DNA from: Angelobacter sp036557225
Lineage (GTDB): Bacteria > Acidobacteriota > Terriglobia > Terriglobales > Acidobacteriaceae
Direction of reading: 5' to 3'
DNA: 64,000 nt
NCBI GenBank assembly: GCA_036557225.1
Contig: DATBHX010000067.1
Span: 13,732-77,731 of the forward strand
The notes under the pieces were generated by a model. It searched no databases, was not told the DNA's origin, and worked only from the letters and a program-made list of their open reading frames with translations. Shown here one piece after another: positions 60,976-64,000 of this stretch (position 1 is its first letter; each line of letters starts with the position of its first letter). The position numbers and the translations under genes are program-made.

Positions 60976-62007
60976 TTGGCGGAACGCAACATCATTGTCA
61001 TCGGCTGCTCCGTTGGGGGAGTGGAAGCTCTGCAGGAGCTGGTTGCGGGCTTATCCAAGAATTTGCCGGCCGCAATCCTGGTGGTGCTTCACCTTGCGCC
61101 GCAGGGAACCAGTGTATTGCCCGATATTTTAAACCGCGCCGGAGAATTGCCGGCCGTGCACCCCAAAGACGGAGAAGCTATCCGCATGGGGCGGATTTAT
61201 GTCGCTCCCCCTGACAACCACTTGCTGGTCGACGATGGTCGAGTGCGTGTTATGCATGGCCCCAAAGAGAACCGTCACAGGCCTGCCGTAGATCCACTGT
61301 TTCGCAGCGCTGCCCGCTGGTATGGGCCACGCGTCATCGGCATCGTGCTGACCGGATCGCTTGACGACGGTACCGCAGGCCTGCTGAGCATCAAAAAGCG
61401 CGGTGGCGTAGCCATCGTGCAGGACCCTGACGATGCTTTGTGCGGGGACATGCCTCGCAGCGCGATGGAAGCCGTTGAGGTGGATTACGTGGTACCTGTT
61501 GGGCGAATACCGGAAGTGCTTCACCAACTCGTCTCCCAGGAAGTAACGGAAAACGGTGCAGGGAAATCTTCCCGGCTGAAGAAGGAAACCGACATCGCGG
61601 AGCTTGATATGAATGCCATTGAGGACGAAAATCGCCCGGGGACGCCGTCTACCTTTGCTTGTCCGGAGTGCGGCGGTGTGCTGTGGGAGTTGGGCGGAGA
61701 AGAAATATTACGCTTCCGCTGCCGGGTCGGTCATGCCTATACCGCCAACAGTCTGAGCGTGGAACAATCGGAACAGATGGAAGGAGCGCTTTGGGCGGCC
61801 ATGCGAGCGCTGGAAGAAGGGGCATCGCTGGCGCTCCGAATGGCTGACACTGCGGCGCGCGGTAAACATCCCCGCACGGAACGCCGCTATCGCGAACGGG
61901 CGGATGCCAAGATGCAACAGGCGGAAGTACTGCGGAAACTTATTGTCGCTGGGAAGGAAGAAGCAACCGAATCAGCCAAGGCTGAGCCGGGAAAAAAGGC
62001 ATCGTAA
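60976..62007 (+). CDS. CheB-type methylesterase with C-terminal Cys/His zinc-ribbon tail
   Basis: A 343-aa protein lacking a receiver domain. The CheB catalytic triad is intact: S12 (GCSVGG), H39 (VLHLAP) and the D130/D131 region (TGSLDDGT). After residue about 200 it carries a tail with CPECGG (C229, C232) and CRVGH (C249, H253), a probable zinc ribbon, followed by a long helix (EQSEQMEGALWAAMRALEEG and onward). TTG 60976 is the likely start, with GGGGG 5 bases upstream; GTG 60964 has its purine run too close. CheB removes methyl groups from receptor glutamates; without a receiver it is not controlled by CheA phosphorylation in the usual way. Small minus-strand genes flank it on both sides. 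Confidence 0.88.
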   Translation: MAERNIIVIGCSVGGVEALQELVAGLSKNLPAAILVVLHLAPQGTSVLPDILNRAGELPAVHPKDGEAIRMGRIYVAPPDNHLLVDDGRVRVMHGPKENRHRPAVDPLFRSAARWYGPRVIGIVLTGSLDDGTAGLLSIKKRGGVAIVQDPDDALCGDMPRSAMEAVEVDYVVPVGRIPEVLHQLVSQEVTENGAGKSSRLKKETDIAELDMNAIEDENRPGTPSTFACPECGGVLWELGGEEILRFRCRVGHAYTANSLSVEQSEQMEGALWAAMRALEEGASLALRMADTAARGKHPRTERRYRERADAKMQQAEVLRKLIVAGKEEATESAKAEPGKKAS

Positions 62008-62055
62008 CGGCAGCACGTTCAAGGATTTAACGGGCCGCCAAGCAATCACTCAAAC

Positions 62056-62259
62056 CTATGTACTTCTCTTCTTCCGCTCTTGAATCGCGCTCAACACTTC
62101 CTGTGATCGTTTTACCAGTTCCTGTGAGCGGATAACTGCCAATTGTGCGGTCTGCACGCTCTTCTTGGCGCGCTCTGCCCTTCGCGCCGCGCGCTCATCC
62201 AGGGTACGAGGCGTTTGCGTCGGTTTTAGCTTGGTTACCCCATTTTTTGTCTTTACCAT
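62056..62259 (-). CDS. Small basic helical protein, related to the one at 60585
   Basis: A 67-aa protein from ATG 62259 (the frame opens at TTG 62310). A Lys/Thr/Pro-rich start is followed by one long charged helix (DERAARRAERAKKSVQTAQL then AVIRSQELVKRSQEVLSAIQ) likely to form a coiled coil. The SQELVKRSQ segment matches SQELIGRTRQ in the small protein on the other side of the cheB gene. Strongly basic overall. Function unknown. Confidence 0.5.
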   Translation of the reverse strand: MVKTKNGVTKLKPTQTPRTLDERAARRAERAKKSVQTAQLAVIRSQELVKRSQEVLSAIQERKKRST

Positions 62260-62327
62260 AATATGATGACAATCCAGGCTCCTGCGGGAACTTAGAAATA
62301 AATTCTTCAACCGACTGCGATTCCACT

Positions 62328-62348
62328 ATCCTTAAGTATCTTAAGGAT
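62328..62348 (+). promoter_or_regulatory. Perfect inverted repeat upstream of the second cheB
   Basis: ATCCTTAAG (62328-62336), spacer TAT, CTTAAGGAT (62340-62348). It lies 16 bases before ATG 62365, directly ahead of the AGAAGG ribosome binding site. It may be an operator or a 5' leader hairpin controlling translation of the cheB-cheR pair. Confidence 0.5.
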
Positions 62349-62364
62349 CTCAAAGAAGGTCATC

Positions 62365-62994
62365 ATGGCGCGCCAACCCAAGCTTAGGGCCGAGGGCTTG
62401 CCGTATTCGCTCCGCAGTTTTGATGTTGTCGCGATGGGAGCGTCAGCGGGTGGATTGGGTGCTCTGACCCAGGTATTGCGAGCGCTGCCGCGGGATTTTC
62501 CCAGCAGCATCGTCATGGTCCAGCACCTGGCGCCGGGGCACAAGAGCTGGATTGCCAACCTTCTGGGAAGGTCGACCCCCCTGAAGGTCAAACAGGCGGA
62601 GCACGGCGAAATCCTACTGCCTGGAACCGTCTACACCGCGCCCCCGGATGAGCATCTGCTGGTGGGACCAGGGAAGATCCAACTGGCGCACACACAATTG
62701 GTGCATTTTTCGCGTCCTTCGATCGACCTGCTCTTCGAATCCGTGGCCGGTACTTACGGATCCCGCTCTGTAGCGGTTGTGTTGAGTGGCTCAGGCAAGG
62801 ACGGTTCGGGAGGTATTCGCACTGTTAAAGAAGCAGGCGGAGTCACCATCGCGCAGCTGCCGGAGACCGCGGAATTCAAGCCCATGCCTGAAGCGGCCAT
62901 TGAGACCGGTTGCGTGGATTTCGTTCTTCGATTAGAAGAGATAGGACAGAAGCTGACCGACCTGTGCTGCAGGCTAATCAGACGAGATGGCTGA
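62365..62994 (+). CDS. CheB-type methylesterase (catalytic domain only)
   Basis: A 209-aa minimal CheB. Catalytic residues are S27 (MGASAGG), H54 (VQHLAP) and D146 (GSGKDGSGG). The TAPPDEHLLVG and FSRPSIDLLFESVA segments are typical. There is no receiver domain and no tail, unlike the other CheB. Its stop overlaps the cheR start by 8 bases, so the two are translated together as a methylesterase/methyltransferase pair. Confidence 0.9.
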   Translation: MARQPKLRAEGLPYSLRSFDVVAMGASAGGLGALTQVLRALPRDFPSSIVMVQHLAPGHKSWIANLLGRSTPLKVKQAEHGEILLPGTVYTAPPDEHLLVGPGKIQLAHTQLVHFSRPSIDLLFESVAGTYGSRSVAVVLSGSGKDGSGGIRTVKEAGGVTIAQLPETAEFKPMPEAAIETGCVDFVLRLEEIGQKLTDLCCRLIRRDG

Positions 62995-64000
62995 GCCACA
63001 TACATTGAAAGACCTGGTACGCCGCCTGGCGGAAGAGCGCGGCGTCGATCTGCGCGGCTACAAAGTAACCACGCTTGAACGCCGTGTGCGCCGCAGAATG
63101 CAGCAGCTTGGTATCGGCACCTACGAAGATTACCTGCACTATATTGGCCAGGAAAGCGGCGAAACCGCCAAGCTTCTGGATACGGTCCTGATCAATGTCA
63201 CCCGGTTCTTCCGCGACGTTCAAGCCTGGGATGCGCTGTCTGAGCACGTGCTTCCGGCGCTGTTCAAATACCGGCCGCCAGGAAGCTCCTTCCGCGTGTG
63301 GTGCGCCGGCTGCGCCACGGGAGAAGAGCCTTACTCCGTGGCAATTCTGCTGTGTGAGCTGCTGGGGCCAAAGGTCAAGGACTACGAAATCAAGATTTAC
63401 GCCACGGATAATGATGAGAGTGCTTTAAACATCGCGCGACGCGCGGAGTATCCCCCGGAAAGCCTGCGCGGCGTGCGGCCGGAGATCAAAGCCAAGTATT
63501 TCAACGGGGAAAAGCTCATGCGGGTGGCGCGCGATGTGCGGCGTATGGTCATCTTTGGGCGTAGCAACCTGCTCACCGATGCGCCGATTTCGCACGTCGA
63601 TCTGCTGTTGTGCCGCAATGTTCTGATCTATTTTGACTCCGGGGCCCAAAGTCATATTATGGGCCGGATAAAATATGCTCTGAATGAAGGTGGAGTGCTC
63701 TTTCTGGGGAAATCAGAATCGCAGTTGAAGCGCAATTCTGAGTTTATGCCAATCGATCCGCGCTGGAGGATTTTCCAACGCCGATCTGCTTCCGGCGGGT
63801 CCACGTGGCCGGAGCTTGCAGGAGGACGGGACATGGAACAGGAGTCTAAGGAAAAGGCCCGGCAGGAACTGGAACGAATCAAGCTGTACTACGAGACCGT
63901 GCTGTCTACGCTGGAACCGGGTGTGCTGGTCATTGATGCCGCGGACCGCGTTATTACCGAAAACGACAAGATCCTGAAACTGTGGGAATTCTCGACCAAA
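62987..64000 (+). CDS. CheR methyltransferase fused to a PAS sensor (3' end beyond window)
   Basis: 338 codons are visible and the frame is still open at the right edge. It has an N-terminal CheR helical domain (LRGYKVTTLERRVRRRMQQL, VTRFFRD), the SAM-binding motif CAGCATGEEPYS, the DLLLCRNVLIYF motif, and then a coiled coil (KARQELERIKLYYETVLST, about residues 289-307). The beginning of a PAS domain follows (LEPGVLVIDAADRVITENDK). CheR methylates receptor glutamates with SAM. CheB-CheR-PAS proteins that continue into a histidine kinase are known in bacteria; here the kinase part, if any, lies outside the window. Confidence 0.9.
   Translation, partial: MAEPHTLKDLVRRLAEERGVDLRGYKVTTLERRVRRRMQQLGIGTYEDYLHYIGQESGETAKLLDTVLINVTRFFRDVQAWDALSEHVLPALFKYRPPGSSFRVWCAGCATGEEPYSVAILLCELLGPKVKDYEIKIYATDNDESALNIARRAEYPPESLRGVRPEIKAKYFNGEKLMRVARDVRRMVIFGRSNLLTDAPISHVDLLLCRNVLIYFDSGAQSHIMGRIKYALNEGGVLFLGKSESQLKRNSEFMPIDPRWRIFQRRSASGGSTWPELAGGRDMEQESKEKARQELERIKLYYETVLSTLEPGVLVIDAADRVITENDKILKLWEFSTK

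Noticed and set aside
62987..64000. Treating the cheB/cheR genes as part of a flagellar chemotaxis operon
   Set aside because: No cheA, cheW, cheY, receptor or flagellar gene is visible, and CheR runs into a PAS domain.

Overview
The window is chromosomal DNA of a Gram-negative soil-type bacterium, most likely an Acidobacteriota member of the Koribacter/Terriglobia kind. I infer this from four things: two tandem secreted VWA proteins of the acidobacterial VWFA-related type, an HTH protein with the SWKEVASYMGRGVRTVQRWE-type DNA-binding segment common in that phylum, an Omp85/TamB pair that implies an outer membrane, and moderately high GC with AT-rich intergenic gaps. No phylogeny could be run. 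I see no phage, IS element, integrase or CRISPR array; the window is dominated by single-copy housekeeping genes with accessory clusters between them.

Layout. 0-6.7 kb: the start of a DAHP synthase gene at the left edge (minus strand), then nfo, leuS, a six-helix membrane protein and guaA. 7-13.7 kb: a Cys-rich secreted protein of unknown function, an SDR enzyme, a Tat-exported multicopper oxidase and a SCO/cytochrome c fusion closed by a strong terminator. 13.9-20.3 kb: a LacD-like aldolase and a tightly overlapping minus-strand operon DUF1015, amidase, GerMN, murI, rph. 20.4-27.8 kb: two VWA proteins, cysteine synthase, a Cys/Met-metabolism PLP enzyme, cutA, a phosphohexomutase, ftsB and a small secreted protein. 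27.9-35.5 kb: two paralogous beta-propeller lipoproteins 4 kb apart, separated by thiG, an acyl-CoA synthetase with its TetR regulator, and rdgB; then DUF4337, DUF421/YetF and tRNA-Arg(ACG). 35.5-40.2 kb: a MacA/MacB-type export system with separate ATPase and two permeases.

40.3-52.1 kb is the accessory part. It holds small membrane proteins, an SDR, an operon joining a mandelate-racemase-type enolase, a giant FAD/Fe-S dehydrogenase and an ASRT (sensory rhodopsin transducer family) protein without any rhodopsin, then a GH15 glucoamylase/trehalase, a DUF892 ferritin-like protein and a pyruvate-oxidase-type TPP enzyme. Together these look like a sugar-acid and stress metabolism island. 52.2-59.2 kb encodes the TamA/TamB envelope pair.

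59.5-64 kb is a signalling locus: a degenerate receiver protein, an HTH regulator, a promoter-terminator pair with no ORF (candidate small RNA), two short related helical proteins on the minus strand that flank a CheB carrying a Cys/His zinc-ribbon tail, a second CheB, and a CheR-PAS protein that runs off the right edge. There are no chemoreceptor, CheA or CheW genes in view. This locus and the enolase/FAD-FeS/ASRT operon are the two best candidates for undescribed biology.
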